A stretch of DNA of 64,000 bases, from the NCBI RefSeq assembly GCF_000382365.1, contig NZ_KB908224.1, positions 62,001-126,000 of the forward strand, written 5' to 3'. A program made the translations under genes and the position numbers. The notes beneath the pieces are model-generated. The model was not told where the DNA came from, did not search any database, and saw only the letters and a list, made by a program, of their open reading frames with translations. Shown in pieces: positions 25,057 through 33,124 of this stretch (positions within the stretch are counted from its first letter, which is position 1; each line of letters opens with the position of its first letter). This DNA comes from Pannonibacter phragmitetus DSM 14782. Lineage in GTDB: Bacteria; Pseudomonadota; Alphaproteobacteria; Rhizobiales; Stappiaceae.

Positions 25057-25731
25057 TTATTGAAGGGTCGGGCCACCCTCATGGCCTGCGCTGCGCGCCA
25101 GGTCAATCTCGGTGATGGCGACAAGTGTTTCGGCGCGGGTCTTGAGGTCGGCGGCTTCCAGCATGGCCTGCTTTTCCGCCGGGCCGTAGGGACTCATCAT
25201 GCACAGGGCATTGACGAGCACTTCCGTCTCGGCCCGCTCCACACTGTCCCAGTCCGCTTCCATGTCATGGGCGTCGAGATAGGCGCGGAAGGCGCGCAGG
25301 AGGCCTTCCCGGTCCACCTCGCCTTCGCCGCGGCCGGTCTCCAGATCGGGCAGATAGGGCAGGAAGTCACAGGCCACCTGCCGGAAGGGCGTCATGGCCG
25401 GAAGCTCTTCGGCGATGCGGAAGCGGGCGATCCCCTGAAGCGAGATCAGATAGCGGCCGTCGCCGCTTTCCTGAAACGAGGTGATCCGCCCGGCGCAGCC
25501 GACGCGGGACAGCGCAGGCTTTGATCCGTCCTGCACGTCAGTGATAGATGGCTGCACCATGCCGATGAGCCGCTGGCCGGCGAGCGCCGCATCCACCATG
25601 GCCAGATAGCGCGGCTCGAAGATGTTCAGCGGCAGCTGGGTGCGCGGCAGCAGCAAGGCGCCGGGCAGCGGAAAGACGGGCAGCGTCGCGGGCAGGTCCT
25701 TGATACTCGTGTAGCTCGCGTTTCCCGCCTT
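25057..25731 (-). CDS. LON peptidase N-terminal (substrate-binding) domain protein
   Basis: A 224-residue stand-alone Lon N-terminal domain with no ATPase or protease part. The family core LPVFPLPGALLLPRTQLPLNIFEPRY is at residues about 15-40. The start was set at ATG 25731 because GAGGTG stands 5 bases upstream; upstream in-frame starts would include it. The function is unclear, possibly substrate or partner binding in proteostasis. It sits between a thioredoxin-TPR chaperone-like gene and Trm112 in a conserved alphaproteobacterial order. Confidence 0.92.
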   Translation of the reverse strand, partial: KAGNASYTSIKDLPATLPVFPLPGALLLPRTQLPLNIFEPRYLAMVDAALAGQRLIGMVQPSITDVQDGSKPALSRVGCAGRITSFQESGDGRYLISLQGIARFRIAEELPAMTPFRQVACDFLPYLPDLETGRGEGEVDREGLLRAFRAYLDAHDMEADWDSVERAETEVLVNALCMMSPYGPAEKQAMLEAADLKTRAETLVAITEIDLARSAGHEGGPTLQ

Positions 25732-25793
25732 CATCGTGTCACCTCGCATGGATTGTCCCTTGGCGGACAAACGCCCGCCAAGGGACATATAGG

Positions 25794-26786
25794 TCAGGAG
25801 AACAGCACTGACGACAGCTTGCGGCGGCCATAATTGGTGGCCGGCTCCTTCGGGCCCCAGGCCTCGAAGAACTGCAGCAGCTGCTTGCGTGCGCCATCCT
25901 CGTTCCAGCTGCGGTCGCGGCGGATGATGCCAATCAGCTGATCGACGGCACCCTGATGGTCGCCGCGCCCGTTCAGCGCCAGCGCCAGATCGAATCGGGC
26001 CTGATGGTCATCCGGATTGGCTTCCACCTTTGCCTGCAGTCCGGCAAGGTCGCCCAGCTGTTCGGCCTGTTCGGCCAGATCCAGTGCGGCAAAGGCGGCG
26101 ATGACAGCGGCGTCCTTGCGGGCCTCTTCCGGGATCATCTCCAGCGCCTGCCGGGCGCGGGCCAGATCCCCGGCGCCCAGATAGCAGCGGGCAAGACCGG
26201 CAAGGGCGCGGGTGTTGGCGCCGTCCATCTGCAGCACGCCGCCGAACATCTGGGCGGCCTGACCGTAATCCTTGGCCTCCAGCAGGGCCTCGCCCTCGGC
26301 CAGATAGGTGTCCACCGGCGAGGCAGGGGCAGGGCCCGCCACACGCTCGATGAAGGCCTTGATCTGGCCTTCCGGCTGGGCGCCCATGAAGCCATCAACC
26401 GGCTGGCCGTTCTTGAAGGCAATGACGGCCGGGATCGACTGGATGCCGAGCTGCCCCGCCACTTCCGGATGATCGTCAATGTTCATCTTGGCCAGCAGCA
26501 CGGCGCCCTTGGCGGCCTTGACGGCGGTTTCCAGTGCAGGGGTCAGCTGGCGGCAGGGGCCGCACCAGGGGGCCCAGAAATCCACCAGCACTGTCTGGCT
26601 GCGCGAGGCTTCCAGAACAGCCTTTGCAAAGGTGGGGGTGGTGACGTCGAAGATCAGATTGTCTGCGCCTGCCGCCTGAGCTGGCGCCTGAGACTGGCCC
26701 TGCTGGCTGCCATAGCCGGAGCCGCCGTAGCTGCCGCCAAAGGAGCCGCCGGCCTGACCGCCCATGCTGAAGTTTCCACCGCTCAT
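25794..26786 (-). CDS. Thioredoxin-TPR co-chaperone (CnoX/YbbN-like)
   Basis: A 330-residue protein: a Gly/Ser-rich N-terminal tail (about 1-40), a thioredoxin domain (about 50-150) with the redox motif FWAPWCGPCRQLTP, and TPR-type helices (about 165-320). This is the architecture of CnoX/YbbN, which holds oxidised or unfolded clients and hands them to GroEL or DnaK. The WCGPC motif is intact, so redox activity is likely, unlike E. coli YbbN. It is the first gene of the three-gene minus-strand run, with 62 bp to the Lon-N gene. Confidence 0.92.
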   Translation of the reverse strand: MSGGNFSMGGQAGGSFGGSYGGSGYGSQQGQSQAPAQAAGADNLIFDVTTPTFAKAVLEASRSQTVLVDFWAPWCGPCRQLTPALETAVKAAKGAVLLAKMNIDDHPEVAGQLGIQSIPAVIAFKNGQPVDGFMGAQPEGQIKAFIERVAGPAPASPVDTYLAEGEALLEAKDYGQAAQMFGGVLQMDGANTRALAGLARCYLGAGDLARARQALEMIPEEARKDAAVIAAFAALDLAEQAEQLGDLAGLQAKVEANPDDHQARFDLALALNGRGDHQGAVDQLIGIIRRDRSWNEDGARKQLLQFFEAWGPKEPATNYGRRKLSSVLFS

Positions 26787-26884
26787 CGTCGTTTTCCCTT
26801 GTCGTCACAAGGACGGCTCAACAGCATGGCGCGTGAGCCGTCAGGAGTTCGCTTTGTCTTTAACATGGCGCGGCGGCGGGGGAA

Positions 26885-27406
26885 TTACAAACCCTGCGCC
26901 TTCGCCTCTTCCGTGACCGCCAGCACCTGCGGCTCATGCCCGCAGGCGCGGGCAAAGGCCAGCAGGCCGTCGCGGGAAATGGTGGTGGTGGCGTCGTTCG
27001 ACAGCGGGTGGAAGTTCAGCACCTCGTGCTGCATCATCGCCGCGTCAAAAATGGGCGTCACGCGCTGCGCTTCCCGGTCGTTGTAGAGGCCAAAGGGCGT
27101 GACGGAGCCCGGCACCACACCAAGGCATTCCATCAGCTGGTCAGCATTGCCGAAGGAGACGCGGCCCTGTCCGCCGATCAGCGTGTGGATCTGCTTCAGA
27201 TCCACCGTGGCATCATGCAGCACCACCACCAGAAAGATGCGGCCCTTCTTGTCCTTCAGGAAGAGGTTGCGCGTGTGGGCGCCGGGGATCATGGCATGCA
27301 CGTCTTCGGATTCCGCCACCGTGAACACCGGCCGGTGATCCGTGGTGCTGGTTTCAAGCCCAAGATCATCCAGAAATGCCAGCAGCTCGCTGCGTGTTGC
27401 CATCAT
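26885..27406 (-). CDS. Prolyl-tRNA editing-domain deacylase (ProX/YbaK-like)
   Basis: A 173-residue free-standing editing domain. The family pattern is clear: HRPVFTVAESEDVHAMIPGAHTRNLFLKDKKG, then FGNADQLMECLGVVPGSVTPFGL and the C-terminal LNFHPLSNDATTTIS. (The first of these spans about residues 24-55.) These enzymes hydrolyse mischarged tRNA, typically Ala-tRNA(Pro). The start is one of two adjacent ATGs (27406 or 27403), both served by GGGAGA; upstream in-frame codons have no such site. Confidence 0.9.
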   Translation of the reverse strand: MMATRSELLAFLDDLGLETSTTDHRPVFTVAESEDVHAMIPGAHTRNLFLKDKKGRIFLVVVLHDATVDLKQIHTLIGGQGRVSFGNADQLMECLGVVPGSVTPFGLYNDREAQRVTPIFDAAMMQHEVLNFHPLSNDATTTISRDGLLAFARACGHEPQVLAVTEEAKAQGL

Positions 27407-27665
27407 GCCGTCTCCCGCTCTCCGGCCGCCGCTGGGGCCGCAAAATCGCTCTCTTTCCATGCTTCTAGCTGATCAGGGTCTTGCGCGGCAAGGCTTCCGG
27501 GGAGCAGGCAAATGGCGCGCCGCGGCCTTCTGTCCACAGCTCGTCCACACGGCGGAAAAAGCCGTAGCCGGGTCAAAAAAGCCTGTTGCATTCGCAGGCG
27601 GCTTGGTTCATATACAGCCCACCTCAGCGGCGGGCCTTCGCAAGGCGGCTTTCTGCGGCGCTTAA

Positions 27666-27740
27666 GCGGGCGTAGCTCAGGGGTAGAGCACAACCTTGCC
27701 AAGGTTGGGGTCGTGGGTTCGAATCCCATCGCCCGCTCCA
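27666..27740 (+). tRNA. tRNA-Gly (anticodon GCC), copy 1
   Basis: A 75-nt cloverleaf: acceptor GCGGGCG / CGCCCGC, anticodon stem CAACC/GGTTG with loop TTGCCAA (anticodon GCC), T-arm GTGGG-TTCGAAT-CCCAT, discriminator T and encoded CCA. It is identical to the second copy 66 bp downstream. Confidence 0.97.
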
Positions 27741-27806
27741 GTTTCCGGTCAATCGGTAATCTGGTCCAGCGTCATTGAGGATACCCATCCGGCTTGCCGG
27801 ATTTGT

Positions 27807-27881
27807 GCGGGCGTAGCTCAGGGGTAGAGCACAACCTTGCCAAGGTTGGGGTCGTGGGTTCGAATCCCATCGCCCGCTCCA
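27807..27881 (+). tRNA. tRNA-Gly (anticodon GCC), copy 2
   Basis: The same 75-nt sequence as the first copy, on the same strand after a 66-bp spacer that shows no similarity to the tRNA. An intrinsic terminator follows within 10 bases, so both copies are probably processed from one transcript. Confidence 0.97.
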
Positions 27882-27887
27882 GTTTCG

Positions 27888-27918
27888 AAAAGGGCTGCCG
27901 CAAGGCGGCCTTTTTTAT
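27888..27918 (+). terminator. Intrinsic terminator after tRNA-Gly pair
   Basis: GGCTGCC-GCAA-GGCGGCC forms a 7-bp stem with one G-T wobble, preceded by AAA and followed by a run of six Ts. It stands directly after the second tRNA-Gly. Confidence 0.88.
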
Positions 27919-27974
27919 TGTCCGCACAGGCGTCCGCAAGTCCGTGCGGTGCGCATTGGCAACAGCTCGTTAAA

Positions 27975-28017
27975 ATTACCTTTTTGGTAATCTCTTTATC
28001 GCAATTTGCCCTATAAT
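27975..28017 (+). promoter_or_regulatory. mipA-type promoter with perfect -10 and inverted repeat at about -41
   Basis: A consensus -10 TATAAT lies at 28012-28017, giving a likely start near 28024. There is no good -35. Instead ATTACC-TTTTT-GGTAAT (27975-27991), a perfect 6-5-6 inverted repeat, is centred about 41 bases before that start, the position of a class II activator site. Confidence 0.55.
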
Positions 28018-28056
28018 CGGTCCCAATCAGTAGTTCGTTCAGGACAGACCCCGCCC

Positions 28057-28860
28057 ATGATGCGCAAGTTCGCTCTTCTCGCCCTGACTTCCGCCCTTGC
28101 CGGCAGCGCTCTTCCGGCTGTTGCCCAGGATTATTCCTACGGCTCGTCCGGCGGTGGTTCCGGTCATCAGTATGTCCTCGACCTTGGCGTCGGCGCCCTG
28201 GTCAAGCCGCGTTATGATGGCGCAGACACCTATCTCGTTTCGCCGGTGCCGCTGATTTATGTCAGCCGCTTCTATCTGCCGATTTTGGGGCAGGTGGCAG
28301 ACGGGCAGGCGCGCACGGGCATCTATTTCTATCCATCCTTCAACTTCATCGGACAGCGCCGTCCGACCGATACATCCAAGCTCAGCGGCACCCGCAAGGT
28401 GGACTGGGCACTGGAAGCAGGCCTGGGTGCCGGTTTCCAGGGCGAAGGGTTCCGGGTGTTCGGCGAGCTGCGCCAGGGATTCAACGGTCACAAGGGGCAG
28501 GCCGGTCAGATCGGCGCTGACCTGATCATGAAGCCGATGCCGAAGCTGGAGCTCAGCGCCGGCCCCCGCCTTGGCTTTGCCTCCAGCCGCTACATGGACA
28601 CCTACTTCAGCGTTTCGCAGTCAGAGGCCCGCGCCAGCGGCCTGAACGAGTTCCGCGCCAGCGGCGGCTTCAAGAGCATCGGCGTTGCCTCCCGCGCCAG
28701 CTATGATCTGACGGATCAGGTGAAGCTGCATGTGGAAGGCGGTTATGACCGGCTGATCGGTGATGCGGCCCGCAGCCCGATTGTCCGCAACCGCGGCAGC
28801 CGCAACCAGTACACCATCGGCACCGGCGTCACCTACCGGTTCTCGTTCGACGCATTCTGA
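28057..28860 (+). CDS. MipA/OmpV-family outer-membrane protein
   Basis: A 267-residue outer-membrane beta-barrel protein. The signal peptide ends at about residue 22 (LPAVA before QDY). The MipA/OmpV domain follows: LDLGVGALVKPRYDGAD, VSPVPLIYVS, a series of alternating amphipathic strands with aromatic turns, and a final strand TYRFSFDAF ending in Phe, the usual outer-membrane insertion signal. MipA of E. coli scaffolds MltA and PBP1b; other members are porin-like or stress-regulated. Two adjacent ATGs (28057, 28060) are possible starts. Its promoter carries an activator-like site. Confidence 0.9.
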   Translation: MMRKFALLALTSALAGSALPAVAQDYSYGSSGGGSGHQYVLDLGVGALVKPRYDGADTYLVSPVPLIYVSRFYLPILGQVADGQARTGIYFYPSFNFIGQRRPTDTSKLSGTRKVDWALEAGLGAGFQGEGFRVFGELRQGFNGHKGQAGQIGADLIMKPMPKLELSAGPRLGFASSRYMDTYFSVSQSEARASGLNEFRASGGFKSIGVASRASYDLTDQVKLHVEGGYDRLIGDAARSPIVRNRGSRNQYTIGTGVTYRFSFDAF

Positions 28861-28885
28861 GCTGGCTCATGTGCCGGCAGAAATG

Positions 28886-28918
28886 AAAAAGGGCCGTCCG
28901 GTGGCGGCCCTTTTGTTT
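28886..28918. terminator. Bidirectional intrinsic terminator
   Basis: GGGCCG (28891-28896) pairs with CGGCCC (28905-28910), with A-run before and T-run after, so it works in both directions. It separates the convergent mipA-like and pentapeptide genes. Confidence 0.85.
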
Positions 28919-28931
28919 GTTTTCCGGCGGC

Positions 28932-29771
28932 TCACGAACAGGGTTTGAGCGGGGGCATTCCGTCAGGCAGTTCAGTGCGTGCGTCACCGCACAGGTTGAT
29001 CATGCGCTTGGGGTCAAGCCCGCGCACATTCTGCAGCTTTGCACCCGGAAGCCTCGTGTTGCGCAGCAGGGCGCCCGTCAGATTGGCGTTCGAGAGATCT
29101 GCACCGGTCAGATCGCCACTGGTGATGCGCGTGCCGCTCAGATCCGCATTGCGGAAACTGGCATCCACCGCGATGATCCGGTCAAGATCGGCATAGGGCA
29201 GGCGGGCATTGTCCAGCATGGCGCTGCTGAGGTCGGCGCGCTCCAGATCCGCGCCATCCATCTTGCTGCCGGTGAAATTGGCGCCGATGGCTATGCTGCG
29301 GGTCAGTGTGGCGCTGCGCAGATCCGTGTTGTCCAGCTTGGCGCTGGTCAGCACCGCATCATTCAGATCCGCGTCCCGCATGTCTGAGCCGGACAGCCTT
29401 GCCTTGATCAGGGATGCTTTCTCCAGATCCACGCCGCGCATGGAACTGCGGGTCATGTCGGCCCCATCGAGGTTGGCGCGCTCCAGCTCCGCCCGGCGCA
29501 GGTCAGCACCGGCAAGCCTTGCACCGGTGAGAATGGCCTCCTTCAGATCGGCCTCGCGCAGGTTGACGCCGGTGAAATCCGGCATGTCCAGCTTCAATGC
29601 GCGCAGGCTTTCAAGCTTGAGGTCGCAGCCGGGGCAGCCATTTTGTGCGGTAATCTGATCGAACTGCGGGGCTGCAGCCTGTGCAAAGGCGCTGTCAGAG
29701 CCCTGAGGCAGCAAGGCGAGGGCCGGCAGGATGAGCGCTCCTGCAAGTTTCGATGTCAATCGCAGTGCCAT
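28932..29771 (-). CDS. Exported pentapeptide-repeat protein
   Basis: A 279-residue protein with a signal peptide (about residues 1-32, ending near FAQA). A long right-handed beta-helix of pentapeptide repeats follows, A(D/N)LxX, from about residue 60 to 235, for example GADLRRAELERANLDGADM. A CPGCDL pair precedes the helix and a Cys pair closes the C-terminus (LCGD and PCS). The repeats look like a rod some 8-9 coils long. Function unknown; cytosolic relatives mimic DNA, but an exported one probably acts on the envelope. The start was set at ATG 29771 with AGGAGG 6 bases upstream. Confidence 0.9.
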   Translation of the reverse strand: MALRLTSKLAGALILPALALLPQGSDSAFAQAAAPQFDQITAQNGCPGCDLKLESLRALKLDMPDFTGVNLREADLKEAILTGARLAGADLRRAELERANLDGADMTRSSMRGVDLEKASLIKARLSGSDMRDADLNDAVLTSAKLDNTDLRSATLTRSIAIGANFTGSKMDGADLERADLSSAMLDNARLPYADLDRIIAVDASFRNADLSGTRITSGDLTGADLSNANLTGALLRNTRLPGAKLQNVRGLDPKRMINLCGDARTELPDGMPPLKPCS

Positions 29772-30123
29772 GTCCAACCTCCTGCGCCCCCGGGCCTCTT
29801 TTAGCCCTCACCGGGCCGGGCGCAAAGCACAGAGTTGCACACCAAGACATCTTGTCCCGGTCTGCATTTCAAGGATGGAGGGGGAGAGTGCTGCGGGCCG
29901 GAAGGAAGTAGCGGGTCGCAGTGCCACTTCCTTCCGTCCGCAATCGCTGACGACGCACAACCTGACAATCAGCTTCCCGACATTAGGATTGGAGTGGTTT
30001 CCAAAAGGTTTTCTTTGTCGATAAAACTGATCTTCGTGCGTTTTATTTGGTTTAATGATGTTTATCTTTGTTATTGATTTTATTATGCATGGCAAAATGC
30101 GAATTCCAGTTAATTTCTATTAA
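29772..30123. other. 352-bp intergenic region with an 11-bp inverted repeat, no gene seen
   Basis: The region lies between the start of the pentapeptide gene and the end of the patatin gene, both on the minus strand, and should hold the pentapeptide promoter. Its GC-rich half contains CGGAAGGAAGT (29899-29909) and its exact inverse ACTTCCTTCCG (29926-29936) around a 16-base loop. The other half (about 30000-30120) is AT-rich without an obvious hairpin terminator. Short open frames here have no ribosome-binding site and no recognisable protein. Confidence 0.6.
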
Positions 30124-31179
30124 TCACTGGAACTCCGAGCGCAGATCGACAGTCGAGCGTTCGCCTACGGCATCGTAATTGCGCTCCACCCAGTCTGCTG
30201 CGGTCTTGCGGCCGATGGAGAACAGCTCCTCGATAAACGCCCATTCCGCATTGGACTTGGAGGAGGCCTGCAGCGGCTTCAGGGCTTCTCCGTCGATGCG
30301 GTGGAAATTGACCTTCTTGTAGTCCTCTTCATTCAGCTTGCCTTCGTTCAGAAGGCGCAGCACGAATTCGATGGACCGCATTTCGCGCAACAGCGTGGAA
30401 TTGAAGGTGATCTCGTTCATCCGGTTCTGGATTTCGCGGGCCGTCTTCGGGGTTTCCTTGCGCTCGATCGGGTTGATCTGCACCAGCAGCAGGTCCTGCG
30501 TGCCGGTCTCGTAGAACAGCGGATAGAGCGGCGGGTTGCCCATGTAGCCGCCGTCCCAGTAGGGCACGCCGTCGATCTCCACCGCCTGGAACACCTGCGG
30601 CAGGCAGGCCGAGGCCATCACGGCATCGGCTGTCAGCTCGTCTCCGCTGAAGACCTTGATCTTGCCGGTGTGCACATTGGTGGCCGACACAAACACCCGC
30701 ACACGCCCGCAGGCGCGGACGGAGTCAAAGTCGATGATCTCCTTCAGCACCTCATGCAGCGGATTGATGTTGAGCGGATTGAACTCGTAGGGCGAGGCAA
30801 AGCGGGAGATGAGATCCATGGCAATGTAGCTCGGCGAGAAGTCGAGGCTCCACTGGCCAAGGGCCATGTCCAGCGGCGAGCGGCGGATCGGGCTGAGATA
30901 GGCGTGCTGGCTCACCTTCTTCCAGAAGGTCCGCAGGCGCTCCCGGGCACCCTCCACGCCCCCCTCGTGCAGGCCGCAAGCCAGGGCCACCGCATTCATG
31001 GCGCCTGCTGAAGTGCCGCTGATACCGTCAATCTCGAAGCGGTCATCTTCCAGAAGATAATCCAGCACCCCCCAGGTGAAGGCGCCATGGGCGCCGCCCC
31101 CCTGAAGGGCCAGATTGATGACCTTGCGCCCCGGCGCGGATTTGCGCGGCGGGACTTTCCGCTTTCTGGCCTCTGTCAT
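30124..31179 (-). CDS. Patatin-like phospholipase family protein
   Basis: A 351-residue hydrolase. The catalytic dyad and oxyanion loop are intact: LQGGGAHGAF near residue 24-33, nucleophile motif GTSAG (about 56-60), and the aspartate motif WDGGYMGNPP near 215. The C-terminal part (about 260-350) is the extension usual in Rhizobiales homologues next to 3-hydroxybutyrate dehydrogenase. The start ATG at 31179 overlaps the bdhA stop codon (TAATG), so the two are co-translated. A role in lipid or polyhydroxybutyrate-granule turnover is inferred from this pairing; phospholipase specificity is not known. Confidence 0.9.
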   Translation of the reverse strand: MTEARKRKVPPRKSAPGRKVINLALQGGGAHGAFTWGVLDYLLEDDRFEIDGISGTSAGAMNAVALACGLHEGGVEGARERLRTFWKKVSQHAYLSPIRRSPLDMALGQWSLDFSPSYIAMDLISRFASPYEFNPLNINPLHEVLKEIIDFDSVRACGRVRVFVSATNVHTGKIKVFSGDELTADAVMASACLPQVFQAVEIDGVPYWDGGYMGNPPLYPLFYETGTQDLLLVQINPIERKETPKTAREIQNRMNEITFNSTLLREMRSIEFVLRLLNEGKLNEEDYKKVNFHRIDGEALKPLQASSKSNAEWAFIEELFSIGRKTAADWVERNYDAVGERSTVDLRSEFQ

Positions 31180-31961
31180 TACTGGGCCGTCCAGCCGCCA
31201 TCGACGGGCAGCAGCGTGCCCGTGATGGACTTTGCTGCATCCGAACACAGGAAGACGGCAACTGCCGCGACCTCTTCCACGGTGACGAATTCCTTGGTCG
31301 GCTGGGCCTTCAGCAGCACCTCGCGCTTGACCTCGTCCTCGGTCATGTTGCGCGCCTTCATCGTGTCGGGAATCTGGGCCTCGACGAGGGGCGTCCAGAC
31401 ATAGCCCGGGCAGATGGCGTTGACGGTGACGCCCTTTTCGGCAGCTTCCAGCGCAACCGTCTTGGTCAGCCCGGCAATGCCGTGCTTGGCGGCCACATAG
31501 GCGGACTTGAAGGGCGAGGCGACTAGCGCATGGGCGGAGGCGGTGTTGATGATACGGCCCCAGCCACGCGCCTTCATGCCCGGCAGGGCGGCGCGGATGG
31601 TGTGGAAGGCGGACGACAGATTGATGGCGATGATCGCGTTCCACTTGTCGACCGGGAACTCTTCGATCGGCGACACGTGCTGGATACCGGCGTTGTTGAT
31701 CAGGATGTCGACGCTGCCGAATTCCTTCTCTGCCGTTGCGATCATGGCGGCGATTTCGTCGCCCTTGGTCATGTCGGCGGGCGAATAGATGCAGCGGACG
31801 CCGAAGTCCTTTTCGATGCCGGAGCGCTCGGCCTCGATCTTGTCCTTGTCGCCAAAGCCGTTGATCATCACATTGGCGCCTTCGGCTGCCAGCGCCCGCG
31901 CATAGGCAAGGCCGATGCCGGAGGTGGATCCGGTGATGACGGCGTTTCTGTTCTTCAGCAT
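31179..31961 (-). CDS. bdhA: 3-hydroxybutyrate dehydrogenase
   Basis: A 260-residue short-chain dehydrogenase that oxidises D-3-hydroxybutyrate to acetoacetate with NAD. The nucleotide-binding TGSTSGIG is at residues 10-17, NNAG near 90, and the catalytic Ser-Tyr-Lys in TASAHALVASPFKSAYVAAK. The C-terminal LLPVDGGWTAQ ending is typical of BdhA. The frame is open further upstream but conservation begins at ATG 31961. It is translationally coupled to a patatin gene. Its product feeds acetoacetyl-CoA metabolism, upstream of the Ccr branch. Confidence 0.95.
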   Translation of the reverse strand: MLKNRNAVITGSTSGIGLAYARALAAEGANVMINGFGDKDKIEAERSGIEKDFGVRCIYSPADMTKGDEIAAMIATAEKEFGSVDILINNAGIQHVSPIEEFPVDKWNAIIAINLSSAFHTIRAALPGMKARGWGRIINTASAHALVASPFKSAYVAAKHGIAGLTKTVALEAAEKGVTVNAICPGYVWTPLVEAQIPDTMKARNMTEDEVKREVLLKAQPTKEFVTVEEVAAVAVFLCSDAAKSITGTLLPVDGGWTAQ

Positions 31962-32116
31962 GTCTTTCAGGCTCCCTGACCTCATTCCGGCGGCAGCTTC
32001 ACATGAAGCTGCCTTGCACTGCAACAACGCAGTTGCGCTGATGGGGTTGCGTGACAAATCGGTAATGAAAGCCTGAGCTTTTGCAGGGCGCTGCCCTGCC
32101 TGCTTGCAGCTGTCCG

Positions 32117-32887
32117 TCAGTGCTGGGCGAACATCGGATTGCCGGGGTTTTCGGCCCACAGCCGCTCGGCCACATCCTTGTAGGCGACAGTGACCACGGC
32201 AAGACCGATGGTGGTGGTGGTGATCTGCAGCAGTGCACCGAAGACAGACAGTATGACAGTCCCGAGAATGACCGAGCCTCCAGCAAGGATCTGATATCCG
32301 CCAGCCAAGGCAAGGCCTAGCAGCAGGAATACAGGGATGCTCAGCAGAAACGATGCCACGAGCATCGGTCCCGCATACCCTCTGCTGATGCGGAAGGCTT
32401 CCATCACCGGCAGGCGGTGACCAACGGCCGAGGCCGGCACAATGAAGCTGATGCGGTACATCAGAACAGCAATCAGAAAGAAAAATACTACAGTTATGAC
32501 CATCATGGTTTGGTCCTGGAAGACTTCACCAAGCTGCATCGACACCAGAATGAAGCCCAGGATTGGCGTCAGCACGATCAAAAAGGTCTGTAGCATGCGG
32601 CCCAGCACCCTTAGCTCATAGATGCCGAAGCGTAAGTAGATGAGATCGGGCTGTTCCCGCAGCAGGCCAAACCGGTGCCAGCCGCTGGCGATGGAGGCGC
32701 CGCTGACCAGCGTCAGCACTAAACTGGCCAGGGCAAGAATGATATTCAGGCCGGGGACGTCTTCGCTTGCACCTTCCAGAGCACCGGCCACAAGCATGAT
32801 CACCATCCACGCGCCGGCAATGCGGAAGGCGATGTTGATGTTCTGGCGGATCAGGGTCGCTGACTGATGCAGGATATCCGAATACAT
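32117..32887 (-). CDS. Uncharacterised multi-pass membrane protein
   Basis: A 256-residue protein with about six hydrophobic helices (near 22-42, 48-70, 98-122, 128-150, 172-198, 203-230). The N-terminus is short and amphipathic (MYSDILHQSATLIRQNINIA), and a polar C-terminal tail faces the cytosol. It resembles the YciC/DUF-type group of small inner-membrane proteins in layout, but I cannot name the family. Normal composition and codon use support a real gene. It is divergent from ispG, with 237 bp between, and 155 bp separate it from bdhA upstream of it on the map. Confidence 0.78.
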   Translation of the reverse strand: MYSDILHQSATLIRQNINIAFRIAGAWMVIMLVAGALEGASEDVPGLNIILALASLVLTLVSGASIASGWHRFGLLREQPDLIYLRFGIYELRVLGRMLQTFLIVLTPILGFILVSMQLGEVFQDQTMMVITVVFFFLIAVLMYRISFIVPASAVGHRLPVMEAFRISRGYAGPMLVASFLLSIPVFLLLGLALAGGYQILAGGSVILGTVILSVFGALLQITTTTIGLAVVTVAYKDVAERLWAENPGNPMFAQH

Positions 32888-33124
32888 GGGGGCTCCAGGC
32901 TGGTCTTGTCACTTGCAGGAAATGCCAAGTGCAATCATCAGGTCTATAGGCCGGTCCGGCGGGGCGGCGCAAGTGCTGCGCATCACAGTTTGCGGCGCTG
33001 ATGCGCTGCATCGCGCCTTGCGTGCGGTTCTTGATTGCCCTTATGTGAGAGCCAATTTAATCAGGCCATGAACAGCGCCCGTCCCCGGTGCGGGCGGAGG
33101 GTGAATACGAGGTTGGCTGATCCG

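Noticed and set aside
27666-27881. tRNA-Gly repeat considered as an integration scar
   Set aside because: Both copies are complete, with their own CCA, and are followed by a normal terminator; a simple tandem tRNA gene duplication explains them.
29808-30095. 95-codon minus-strand frame in the pentapeptide-patatin gap
   Set aside because: No ribosome-binding site, and it crosses the 11-bp inverted repeat so the same short peptide pattern is produced by both arms; this is repeat DNA rather than a gene.
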